Origin: Deltaproteobacteria bacterium
GTDB lineage: Bacteria > Myxococcota_A > UBA9160 > SZUA-336
Assembly (NCBI GenBank): GCA_029261925.1
Contig: JAJDAJ010000052.1
Location: 1-64,000 of the forward strand
Length of the DNA: 64,000 bases
Reading direction: 5' to 3'
The first letter of the stretch is position 1. Each line of letters starts with the position of its first letter. Of the stretch, positions 34,689 through 41,909 are shown piece by piece. The position numbers and the translations under genes are program-made. The notes under the pieces were generated by a model. It was not told where the DNA came from and ran no database searches. It worked only from the letters and a program-made list of their open reading frames with translations.

Positions 34689-34694
34689 TAGTCT
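34689..34694 (+). promoter_or_regulatory. -10-like element at the thioesterase gene
   Basis: TAGTCT ends 6 bases before the ATG at 34701, within GGGTTAGTCTGGG. No ribosome-binding site separates them, the same layout as at 22304-22316. Confidence 0.25.
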
Positions 34695-34700
34695 GGGCCG

Positions 34701-35336
34701 ATGAGCTCCGACGACCCCGACGTCGCGTCCCTCGAGGCGCTCGCGAGCGCGCTGCGGCGCGCGATCGCGCTCGCGCGCGTGACCACCGCCCCGGCCGCGC
34801 TGCTCGAGCGGGCGCGGGCGGCGATCGACGAGGCCGCCGGGCTGCTGGAGCCGCACCGGCACCCGGGCCCGTTCATGCAGGCGGGTCTCGGGATCGATCC
34901 CGCGCGCCGCTTGCAGGGTGCGGGGCCGGACTCGGCGCCGCACGCGGTCTTCCCGTACAGCCCGGTGATCGGCCGGCGCAATCCGCTGGCGCCGCCGGTG
35001 CCATTCGAGGTGGTCGACGGCGTGGTCCGCGGCGAGGTGGTCTTCGGGCCCGTCTACAACGGCCCACCCGGCTCGGTCCACGGCGGCGTGATCGCGCTCG
35101 TGTTCGACGAGCTGCTCGGCTACGTGAACGTGGCCAACCAGAGTGGCGCGTTCACGGGCACGCTGAGCGTGCGCTACGTGCGCATGACGCCGATCGGGGT
35201 GCCGATCCGCATGGAGGCGCGCACCGAGCGCGTCGACGGACGCAAGGTCTTCTCCTCCGGCGCCATGTTCGCGGGCGACGAGCTGACCGCCGAGGCCGAG
35301 GGCGTGTTCATCCGGCCGGCTTCCGCGCCGGCGTGA
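34701..35336 (+). CDS. PaaI-like acyl-CoA thioesterase
   Basis: A 211-residue hot-dog thioesterase. The C-terminal two-thirds has YNGPPGSVHGGVIALVFDELLGYVNVANQSGAFTGTLSVRYVRMTPIGVPIRMEARTERVDGRKVFSSGAMF, the HGG...FDE signature of the PaaI/acyl-CoA thioesterase 4HBT group. A helical N-terminal extension of about 60 residues precedes it. It would cleave a CoA thioester; the acyl group is unknown. Its stop overlaps the GTG of the VOC gene (GTGA). Confidence 0.85.
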   Translation: MSSDDPDVASLEALASALRRAIALARVTTAPAALLERARAAIDEAAGLLEPHRHPGPFMQAGLGIDPARRLQGAGPDSAPHAVFPYSPVIGRRNPLAPPVPFEVVDGVVRGEVVFGPVYNGPPGSVHGGVIALVFDELLGYVNVANQSGAFTGTLSVRYVRMTPIGVPIRMEARTERVDGRKVFSSGAMFAGDELTAEAEGVFIRPASAPA

Positions 35337-35731
35337 GGCTGCGGATCCCCGACTACGTGGTGCTGATCGTCGAGGATCTCGACCGCGCGCTGCCCTTCTA
35401 CACGGAGGTGCTCGGGCTGGAGCTCGGCCACCGCTCGGGCGCATTCGCACAGCTGCGCACCGGCGCGACGCGCGTGGCGCTGTACGAGCGCGATGCCATG
35501 GGCGCGACCCTGGGACGCGAGCTGCGCGCGCCGGATCCCGACGCGCCCGGCTTCGAGCTCGGCTTCAAGGTCGACGACTGCGACGCGGTCTACCGCGAGC
35601 TGGTCGGACGCGGCGCGGCCGCGATCGCGCCGCCGACGACGCGAGCCTGGGGCCAGCGCACGGCGTACGTCGCCGACCCCGACGGTCACCTGGTCGAGCT
35701 GGCGCAGGACCTGGAGCGCGATCCCGGCTGA
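35333..35731 (+). CDS. VOC-superfamily (glyoxalase/bleomycin-resistance-like) protein
   Basis: A 132-residue protein with the paired betaalphabetabetabeta fold of the VOC family: YVVLIVEDLDRALPFYTEVLGLELGH at the N-terminus and TAYVADPDGHLVELAQDL at the C-terminus. The Glu and aromatic positions suit a metal site, but the metal His of classical glyoxalase I is not clear. It may be an epimerase, dioxygenase or binding protein. It is coupled to the thioesterase by a GTGA overlap. Confidence 0.82.
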   Translation: MRLRIPDYVVLIVEDLDRALPFYTEVLGLELGHRSGAFAQLRTGATRVALYERDAMGATLGRELRAPDPDAPGFELGFKVDDCDAVYRELVGRGAAAIAPPTTRAWGQRTAYVADPDGHLVELAQDLERDPG

Positions 35732-35860
35732 GGGGCAATGCCCGCGAGTCGCGCCCGCGGCCCGGGCGGACTGCCCGGAAAGCGGGCACGGGACCGGCGC
35801 ATGCAGGGGTATTTCTGTAACACTCTGCGCATCCCGGCGTCCGGATCCGCGCCGTCGCGC

Positions 35861-35866
35861 TATTCT
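35861..35866 (+). promoter_or_regulatory. -10-like element for the second TonB receptor
   Basis: TATTCT lies 38 bases before the ATG at 35905, with a GGAGGGGAAA ribosome site between. No convincing -35 sequence was found. Confidence 0.3.
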
Positions 35867-35904
35867 GCCGGCACGCTCGAGGCACCTTGGGGAGGGGAAA
35901 GGCC

Positions 35905-38265
35905 ATGCCCGGCATCCGCATCTTTGCGTCCGCGATCTGTGTGCTCGCCGTATCCGTCGCCGCGAGCCCGGCCGCCGCCCAGGGGGGCGGCAGCCAGCAG
36001 CCGACGACCATCGAGTCGATCACGGTCACTGCCGAGAAGACCGAGGCCGATCTCCAGGACACCGCACTGTCGATCCAGGCGCTCAGCGCCAAGGACCTGG
36101 AGACCTTCAACGTCATCAACACGGCCGACGTCGGGGGGTTCACGCCGGGGGTCAACTTCCTCCAGGCGACCAACGGCAACGCCCAGATGGCGTTCGTGTT
36201 CCGGGGCACCGGGAGCACCGACAACAACCCGATCGTCGCCTCGACCGTCGGGCTCTACGTGGACGGCGTGTACATCGGCACCGGCAATGGCACGCAGTTC
36301 GACCTGCTCGACATCCAGCGCATCGAGACGCTCAAGGGTCCGCAGGGCACGCTGTTCGGGCGCAACACCATCGGCGGGGCGATCAACGTGACCTCGATCA
36401 AGCCGGGGCCGGAGTTCGGGGGCAGCGCGAGGGTCCGCATCGGCCAGCACGGCGAGCGGGTCTACCGCGGCTCGCTGAACGTGCCGCTGCTCAGCGAGAC
36501 CCTGTTCTCGCGCCTGTCGTTCATCAGCCGGGACCGCGATCCCTGGAACTCGCCGAAGGCCGGCGAGGACCAGGACGACGTGGACCAGATGGGCGGGCGG
36601 CTGGCGCTGCGCTGGACGCCCACCAGCGCGCTCACGATCGACTATGCGCTCGACCGCATCAAGATCGACAACCACAATCCGTCGTTCCACGCCAGCGAGA
36701 TCCTTCGCCAGGGCACGGGGGTCTGTGTCTCCGGCGCCTTCGCGATCAGCGGCGCGGACTGCGTCGAGCAGAGCCTGGGTCTGCCGGCCGGCACCGTGGA
36801 CAGCTCCGTGCGCCGCGACCACGGGCCGATCGCGACCGACGGCGAGCAGTTCATCAAGTTCGACGTCTGGCAGAACTCGCTGACCCTGACGCTGGACGTC
36901 TCCGAGAACCTCGAGCTCAAGTCGATCTCGGGCTGGCGCAAGTACAAGATGTCGGGCCAGAACGACCTCGACGGCACGCCGTTCAGCATCTTCCACTCCG
37001 GCCAGCACATCAACCACCGCACCTTCTACCAGGAGCTGCAGCTCGTGGGCTCCGTGATGGACGGGTTCATGGACTTTGCCACGGGTGTGACGTGGTTCGA
37101 GGAGGAGACCGACGCCGACAACTTCTCGGACCTGCTCAGCGATGGCAACGCCCAGATGGACGCCGACGCGGGCTTTCCCTTCGACATCTCGAACACCGCG
37201 AAGACGCAGCAGGATGCCTGGGCCTGGGGCGCCTACACGCAGAACACCATGCACCTGACCGACGCGCTCGATCTGTCGCTGGGGCTCCGGTACTCCAAGG
37301 AGCGCAAGGAGATCGAGCGCTCGCTCTGCGGCAGCAACCGCGCCCTGGTCGATCCGCAGCGCTGCGCCGCGCTGAACCCGTTCTTCAATCCGACGTTCAG
37401 CTTCTCGAACGACGTGCGCGACACGCGCTTCGACAACTGGTCGCCGATGGCGCGACTCCAGTACAGCTGGAGCGACGACATCATGAGCTGGGTGAGCTGG
37501 ACGCGCGGCTACCGCTCGGGTGGCTTCAACGCCCGCCCGGGCGACGCCAGTGCCGGCTCGCTCGACCCGTTCAAGGAGGAGACGGTCTCCCAGTGGGAGA
37601 CGGGCATGAAGACGCGCTGGCTGGACAACCGCCTGCAGATCAACTGGTCGGGCTTCTACAGCGAGTACGACGACCAGCAGATCGCCATCTTCACGCCCTC
37701 GTCGGGCACCTCGACGTTCATCCTGAACGCCGGCAAGTCGCGCATCCGGGGCTACGAGATCGACGTTCGCGCCGTGCCCATCGATGGCCTGACCCTGTAC
37801 CTGACGCACGGCTTCACGCGGGCGGACTTCTCGGAGTTCATCGGCGTCGATCCGACCAACCCGGGGCCCGGCGTCCAGAACCTGGCCGACCAGCAGGACT
37901 TCGCGACGCAGCCCAAGCGCACCTACGCGGGCGCCGCCACGTACACCTTCCCGGCCACGGATCTCGGCACCCTGGTGGTCACCGGGAAGTTCCAGCGCAT
38001 GGACCGGCTGTCGTTCCTGACCAACAAGGCCCAGGCCAGGGCGATCAAGGCGAGCCACTGGACGACCTACGGCGCACGCGTCGCGCTCGAGAACGCCCTG
38101 GGCCACGAGGGCCTGACGCTGGCCCTGATCGGGCAGAACCTGACCGACCGCGACTACCGCACCAACGGCATCAACTTCAGCTCCGCGCTCTACGGCGCCG
38201 GTCACAACTACGGCGACCCGCGCCACCTGGCCTTCGAGCTGAGCTACGAGTTCGGCGGCATCTGA
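35905..38265 (+). CDS. TonB-dependent outer-membrane receptor
   Basis: A 786-residue receptor. The ATG (MPGIRIFASA) has a strong GGAGGGG site upstream and gives a signal peptide ending ASPAAAQ. A Ton-box-like TIESITVTAEK leads into the plug, where the highly conserved RIETLKGPQGTLFGRNTIGGAINV block is intact. The barrel has the usual repeated aromatic strands (for example SWVSWTRGYRSGGFNARPGD, SQWETGMKTRWLDNRLQINWSGFY) and a C-terminal AFELSYEFGGI strand. This is the broad FepA/CirA-like receptor type seen in large numbers in marine bacteria. The ligand is unknown. A hairpin follows the stop. Confidence 0.93.
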   Translation: MPGIRIFASAICVLAVSVAASPAAAQGGGSQQPTTIESITVTAEKTEADLQDTALSIQALSAKDLETFNVINTADVGGFTPGVNFLQATNGNAQMAFVFRGTGSTDNNPIVASTVGLYVDGVYIGTGNGTQFDLLDIQRIETLKGPQGTLFGRNTIGGAINVTSIKPGPEFGGSARVRIGQHGERVYRGSLNVPLLSETLFSRLSFISRDRDPWNSPKAGEDQDDVDQMGGRLALRWTPTSALTIDYALDRIKIDNHNPSFHASEILRQGTGVCVSGAFAISGADCVEQSLGLPAGTVDSSVRRDHGPIATDGEQFIKFDVWQNSLTLTLDVSENLELKSISGWRKYKMSGQNDLDGTPFSIFHSGQHINHRTFYQELQLVGSVMDGFMDFATGVTWFEEETDADNFSDLLSDGNAQMDADAGFPFDISNTAKTQQDAWAWGAYTQNTMHLTDALDLSLGLRYSKERKEIERSLCGSNRALVDPQRCAALNPFFNPTFSFSNDVRDTRFDNWSPMARLQYSWSDDIMSWVSWTRGYRSGGFNARPGDASAGSLDPFKEETVSQWETGMKTRWLDNRLQINWSGFYSEYDDQQIAIFTPSSGTSTFILNAGKSRIRGYEIDVRAVPIDGLTLYLTHGFTRADFSEFIGVDPTNPGPGVQNLADQQDFATQPKRTYAGAATYTFPATDLGTLVVTGKFQRMDRLSFLTNKAQARAIKASHWTTYGARVALENALGHEGLTLALIGQNLTDRDYRTNGINFSSALYGAGHNYGDPRHLAFELSYEFGGI

Positions 38266-38286
38266 GCCCCGACCCGCGCATCGACC

Positions 38287-38320
38287 GGCGGCGCCGCCCG
38301 CTCCCGCGGGGGGCGCCGCC
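38287..38320 (+). terminator. Hairpin and direct repeat after the second TonB receptor
   Basis: GGCGGCGCC at 38287-38295 and GGCGCCGCC at 38312-38320 can form a 9-bp stem. The same stretch carries a 14-base direct repeat (38291-38304 and 38313-38326). A T-run is missing. Confidence 0.35.
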
Positions 38321-38356
38321 CGCTCCGTGCGCTGCGCCGTCCCGGGGCGAGCGCGC

Positions 38357-38932
38357 GTGATCTCGAGCGTCGCCCGCTGGATCCTGCGCCGGCTCGGCTG
38401 GGAGATCGAGGGCGAGCCGCCGCGGGCCGGCAGCTACGTGCTGGTGGCCGCGCCGCACACCTCGAACTGGGACCTGGCGTACTTCCTGGCGATCACGCGG
38501 GCGCTCGGCGTGCGGCCGCGCTTCATGGCCAAGCACACGCTCTTCCGCCCGCCCCTCGGCTGGCTGCTGCGAGCGCTGGGTGGCATCTCGATCCGCCGCG
38601 ACCGGCGCGCCAACGTGGTGGAGCAGGTCGCCGCGGAGCTGCAGGGCCACCCGGGCACCGCGGTGACGATCGCCGTCGAGGGCACGCGCGGGCGCGCGGG
38701 ACACTGGAAGTCGGGCTTCTATCACATCGCCCGCCGGGCCGGCGTTCCCGTGGTGCTCGGCTTCCTGGACTACCCGCGCCGGCGCGGCGGCTTCGGCCCG
38801 GCCATCGAGCTCAGCGGCGACATCGGTGCCGACATGGAGCGGATCCGCGCCTTCTACGCCGACAAGCGCGGGCGCCACCCGGACCTCGCCGGTGAGATCC
38901 GGCTGCGCGAGGAGGCGCAGGGCGGCGGCTGA
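38357..38932 (+). CDS. Lysophospholipid acyltransferase family protein (short)
   Basis: A 191-residue PlsC-like protein. The HxxxxD motif is HTSNWD and the second catalytic block is VEGTRGRAGHWKSGFY, followed by VPVVLGFLDYPRRRGG. It lacks a clear N-terminal membrane helix and resembles the short, soluble-looking members of the family. A GTG at 38357 is used because the upstream frame runs through the hairpin of the receptor gene. It ends 4 bases from the convergent aldolase-like gene. Confidence 0.86.
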   Translation: MISSVARWILRRLGWEIEGEPPRAGSYVLVAAPHTSNWDLAYFLAITRALGVRPRFMAKHTLFRPPLGWLLRALGGISIRRDRRANVVEQVAAELQGHPGTAVTIAVEGTRGRAGHWKSGFYHIARRAGVPVVLGFLDYPRRRGGFGPAIELSGDIGADMERIRAFYADKRGRHPDLAGEIRLREEAQGGG

Positions 38933-38936
38933 GCTC

Positions 38937-39695
38937 CTACTCGAGCACCTCGGGCTCGGCGGCCACGATCCTCTGGTACCAGGGCTGGAAGCTGAGCCAG
39001 CCCACGATCTCCGCGCCGACCTGATCGTGGGTGTGCTTGGCGACGTCGTGGGGGATCGGCAGCGGCGTGCCCGCGGCCTCGGCGGCGAGCTGCGCCTGGC
39101 AGGCGCGGTCCATCGAGATGAACCAGTAGGCCGCGGCATCCACCGACTGGCCCACCGTGAGCAGGCCGTGGTTGGCGAGGATCAGCGCCTTGCCGCTGCC
39201 GAGCGCCCGCACGATCGCGGCGCCCTCGTCCTCGGTCAGCACCACTCCGCCGAAGCGCTCGTGGATGCCGTGGTCCTCATAGAAGGCGCAGCTGTCCTGG
39301 GTGAGCGGGTCGAGCGGGCGCCGCAGCGACGACCACGCCTTGCCGTGCACGGAGTGCGAGTGCGCTGCCGCCTTCACGTCGGGCCGCGCCGCGTGCACCG
39401 CGGAGTGGATGGCGATGGCCGCGCTGTTCACGACGTAGTCGCCCTCGACCAGCTTGCCCTCGTGGTCGATGCGCACCAGGTCCGAGGCGCGCATGCTCGA
39501 GAAGTCCTTGACCGCGGGGTTCACCCAGTAGTGGTCGGGTTGCTCGGGATCGCGGACCGTGATGTGGCCGGCGGCGCCCTCGTCGTATCCGAGCCGCGCG
39601 AAGACGCGGAAGGCCACCGCGAGCCGACCCTTCAGATCGCGGCGCTCGTCCTCGGGGCTGTCGAAGCTGGGGGGCGGGGCGTACATCCGGGGCAT
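38937..39695 (-). CDS. Class II aldolase/adducin family protein
   Basis: A 252-residue protein of the FucA/AraD class II aldolase fold. Visible blocks are YDEGAAGHITVRDPEQPDHYWVNP, AAAHSHSVHGKAWSSL (the zinc-binding His residues), VLTEDEGAAIVRALG and ALILANHGLLTVGQSVDAA. These place it with the adducin-like aldolase relatives that act as decarboxylases or dehydratases rather than proven aldolases. A GCAGGAGGACC ribosome site supports the ATG at 39695. Its upstream neighbour on the same strand is the metzincin-like gene, 61 bases away. Confidence 0.88.
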   Translation of the reverse strand: MPRMYAPPPSFDSPEDERRDLKGRLAVAFRVFARLGYDEGAAGHITVRDPEQPDHYWVNPAVKDFSSMRASDLVRIDHEGKLVEGDYVVNSAAIAIHSAVHAARPDVKAAAHSHSVHGKAWSSLRRPLDPLTQDSCAFYEDHGIHERFGGVVLTEDEGAAIVRALGSGKALILANHGLLTVGQSVDAAAYWFISMDRACQAQLAAEAAGTPLPIPHDVAKHTHDQVGAEIVGWLSFQPWYQRIVAAEPEVLE

Positions 39696-39756
39696 GAGGT
39701 CCTCCTGCCCCCAGGGTAGCGCCCCGCCGGCCCGTCGAGGCGGCAGGGCCGGGTTC

Positions 39757-40779
39757 TCAGGGCGCGCATCCACGGGGATGGCCGGGCGAGATGCAGGGGC
39801 AGGGCAGCGGGCCGGCGCGAGACCCGATCTCCTGGATCCACGCGTTCGCGCACCAGAGGTCCTCGACGCCCACGCGCCCGTCGTAGTTGCAGTCGAGCTC
39901 CTTGCGCTCGAGGGCGTCGTCGAAGATCGCGCCCCGGACCGCCTGGCTCCAGCAGAGCACGTCGCCGGTATCGACGCTCCGGTCGCCGCTGCAGTCGAGC
40001 CGCTCCAGCTCCCAGTCGCGCCGGCAGCGGACCGCCGGATCCCGCAGCAGCTGGTCGCACTGCACGCGGGACAGGGACTGCCGCATGGCGCCGGGGGTGT
40101 GGCCCGCCTCGATGCACGCCTCCCAGGTGTGAGGGCTCACGCAGCCGGGACAGCGGGGGTACTTCATGTGGTTGCAGCCGGGATCCGCGTGCTTCTGCCC
40201 GACCAGGTGGCCGTGCTCGTGCGCCATCCACCTCCCGTTCGCCGCCGACGGACTCGTGTACGTGACGTGCTCGATCATCCACTGGCCCCGCCGCGCGAAG
40301 CTCTGCACGTTCGCCGTGCCCTTGTCATGGACCACGAAGACGTCGTGCAGGCACGGGGACCCGGGGCCGGTGGACTCGAGAGGCAGGCGGACGCTCGTCC
40401 GCGGCTCCTGGAAGCGCCCGTCCGCGGGCCTGCAGGCGCCGGCCGCGTAGGGAGCCCGCTCGCCCACCGCGTACAGGGCGATCCAGTCGCGCGCGATGGC
40501 GATGTCGCAGGCCACGTCGTTCGTGCCGGAGCCATCGATGTCTTCGCGGTAGATCGCCGCCGCGCGGGCCACGGCCCCGTCGATCATCGTCATCGGCCGC
40601 AGCTCCGGATCGCGGGGCGGCGGTGCCCAGCGGTCGATCACGTCGCGCTCGACCCACATCTGGACGGGAAAGACGTAGGTGCTGGTGTTCCTCTCCGCCT
40701 GGGCGAGGGCGCCCGGCGGAGTCAGGAGCGCCGCCAGCAGGGCCGGCGCGAGCGCCCGCTTGCGAGCCGTCCGCGGCAT
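39757..40779 (-). CDS. Secreted metzincin-like protease with dockerin-like repeats
   Basis: A 340-residue exported protein. The signal peptide ends PPGALAQ. Its centre carries MAHEHGHLVGQKHADP, an exact HExxHxxGxxH zinc site (His187, Glu188, His191, Gly194, His197), followed by a CNHMKYP segment with Met205 in the place of the metzincin Met-turn. The C-terminal third has two EF-hand-like stretches, LDCSGDRSVDTGDVLCW and LDCNYDGRVGVEDLWC, comparable to dockerin loops, though spaced differently from the other two secreted proteins here. I infer a calcium-stabilised secreted zinc endopeptidase. Substrate and exact subfamily (astacin-, snapalysin- or MMP-like) cannot be set. It is followed by hemB upstream on the same strand with 7 bases between. 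Confidence 0.78.
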   Translation of the reverse strand: MPRTARKRALAPALLAALLTPPGALAQAERNTSTYVFPVQMWVERDVIDRWAPPPRDPELRPMTMIDGAVARAAAIYREDIDGSGTNDVACDIAIARDWIALYAVGERAPYAAGACRPADGRFQEPRTSVRLPLESTGPGSPCLHDVFVVHDKGTANVQSFARRGQWMIEHVTYTSPSAANGRWMAHEHGHLVGQKHADPGCNHMKYPRCPGCVSPHTWEACIEAGHTPGAMRQSLSRVQCDQLLRDPAVRCRRDWELERLDCSGDRSVDTGDVLCWSQAVRGAIFDDALERKELDCNYDGRVGVEDLWCANAWIQEIGSRAGPLPCPCISPGHPRGCAP

Positions 40780-40786
40780 GCCCCGC

Positions 40787-41761
40787 CTACCCGGCGGCGA
40801 GCAGACGCGCAGCGTCGAGCGCCCCGTAGCTGAAGATCACGTCGGCGCCCGCGCGCCGCAGCGCGGTCAGGCTCTCGAGCAGGCAGGCGTCGTAGTCGAG
40901 CCAGCCGCGCTCGGCCGCGGCGCGGAGCATCGCGTACTCGCCGCTGACGTGGTACGCGGCCACGGGCAGCGACGTGTGCTCGCGGAAGGCGCGGATCAGG
41001 TCCAGGTACGGCAGGCCGGGCTTGACCATCACCCAGTCCGCACCCTCGGCCTCGTCGAGCGCCAGCTCGCGCAGGGCCTCGCGCGCGTTGGCCGGGTCCA
41101 TCTGGTAGGTCTTCTTGTCGCCCGCGCGCGGCGCCGAGTCGAGCGCCTCGCGAAACGGCCCGTAGAAGGCCGAGGCGTACTTGGCGCAGTAGCTGCCGAT
41201 CGCCACGTCGAGGTGGCCGGCAGCGTCGAGTGCCTCGCGGATGGCGCGCACGCGTCCGTCCATCATGTCCGACGGCGCCACGATGTCGGCACCCGCCTCC
41301 GCCTGGGCCACGGCCATGTCGGCCAGGATGGGCAGGGTCTGGTCGTTGTCGATCCGCCCGTCGAGCAGCACGCCGTCGTGGCCGTCGCTGGAGTAGGGGT
41401 CGAGCGCGACGTCGGTGATCACGATCATCTGCGGCAGCGCCTGCTTCAGGGCGCGCACCGCGCGCTGCAGCAGCCCGTCGGGCTTGCTGCTGACGCTGCC
41501 GCGCGGGTCCTTGTCGGCCTCGTCGATGACCGGGAAGAGCGCCACGCCCCCGATCCCCAGGCTCGCCGCGCCGCGCGCGGTCTCCACCAGGCGGTCGATC
41601 GACAGGCGCGCGTGGCCCGGCATCGACTCGATCGGATCCGCCTGCCCCTCGCCCTCGCGCACGAAGAGCGGCAGGACCAGGTCGTCCGTACTCAGGCGCG
41701 TCTCGCGCGCCAGCCGGCGGATGCCCTCGCTGGCCCGCAGGCGCCGGGGTCGCTGCAGCAT
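40787..41761 (-). CDS. hemB: Delta-aminolevulinic acid dehydratase (porphobilinogen synthase), Mg-type
   Basis: A 324-residue cytoplasmic enzyme that joins two molecules of 5-aminolevulinate to make porphobilinogen in heme synthesis. Signatures are QRPRRLRASEGIRRL near the start, ITDVALDPYSSDGHDGVL, VAPSDMMDGRVRAIR, the Schiff-base Lys region YCAKYASAFYGPF and VMVKPGLPYLDLIR. The metal site reads Asp-type (DPYSSDGHDG) without the three Cys of zinc-dependent enzymes. I take the ATG at 41759-41761 because it aligns with the E. coli N-terminus; a longer start (ATG at 41821) is possible. It is divergent from thrS. Confidence 0.95.
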   Translation of the reverse strand: MLQRPRRLRASEGIRRLARETRLSTDDLVLPLFVREGEGQADPIESMPGHARLSIDRLVETARGAASLGIGGVALFPVIDEADKDPRGSVSSKPDGLLQRAVRALKQALPQMIVITDVALDPYSSDGHDGVLLDGRIDNDQTLPILADMAVAQAEAGADIVAPSDMMDGRVRAIREALDAAGHLDVAIGSYCAKYASAFYGPFREALDSAPRAGDKKTYQMDPANAREALRELALDEAEGADWVMVKPGLPYLDLIRAFREHTSLPVAAYHVSGEYAMLRAAAERGWLDYDACLLESLTALRRAGADVIFSYGALDAARLLAAG

Positions 41762-41909
41762 GCGCGGAAGATACCGCGCCCGGAGCGGGTTTACCGGGCC
41801 CCCGGGGGCGGAATCTGGCATGCTCGGGACTCGCCGGATCCGACGGGGGTTGCCGCCGGACCGGAGCGAGGGCGGATCGTGGCCGTCCCGCGAGACCGAG
41901 GAGAGTGCG

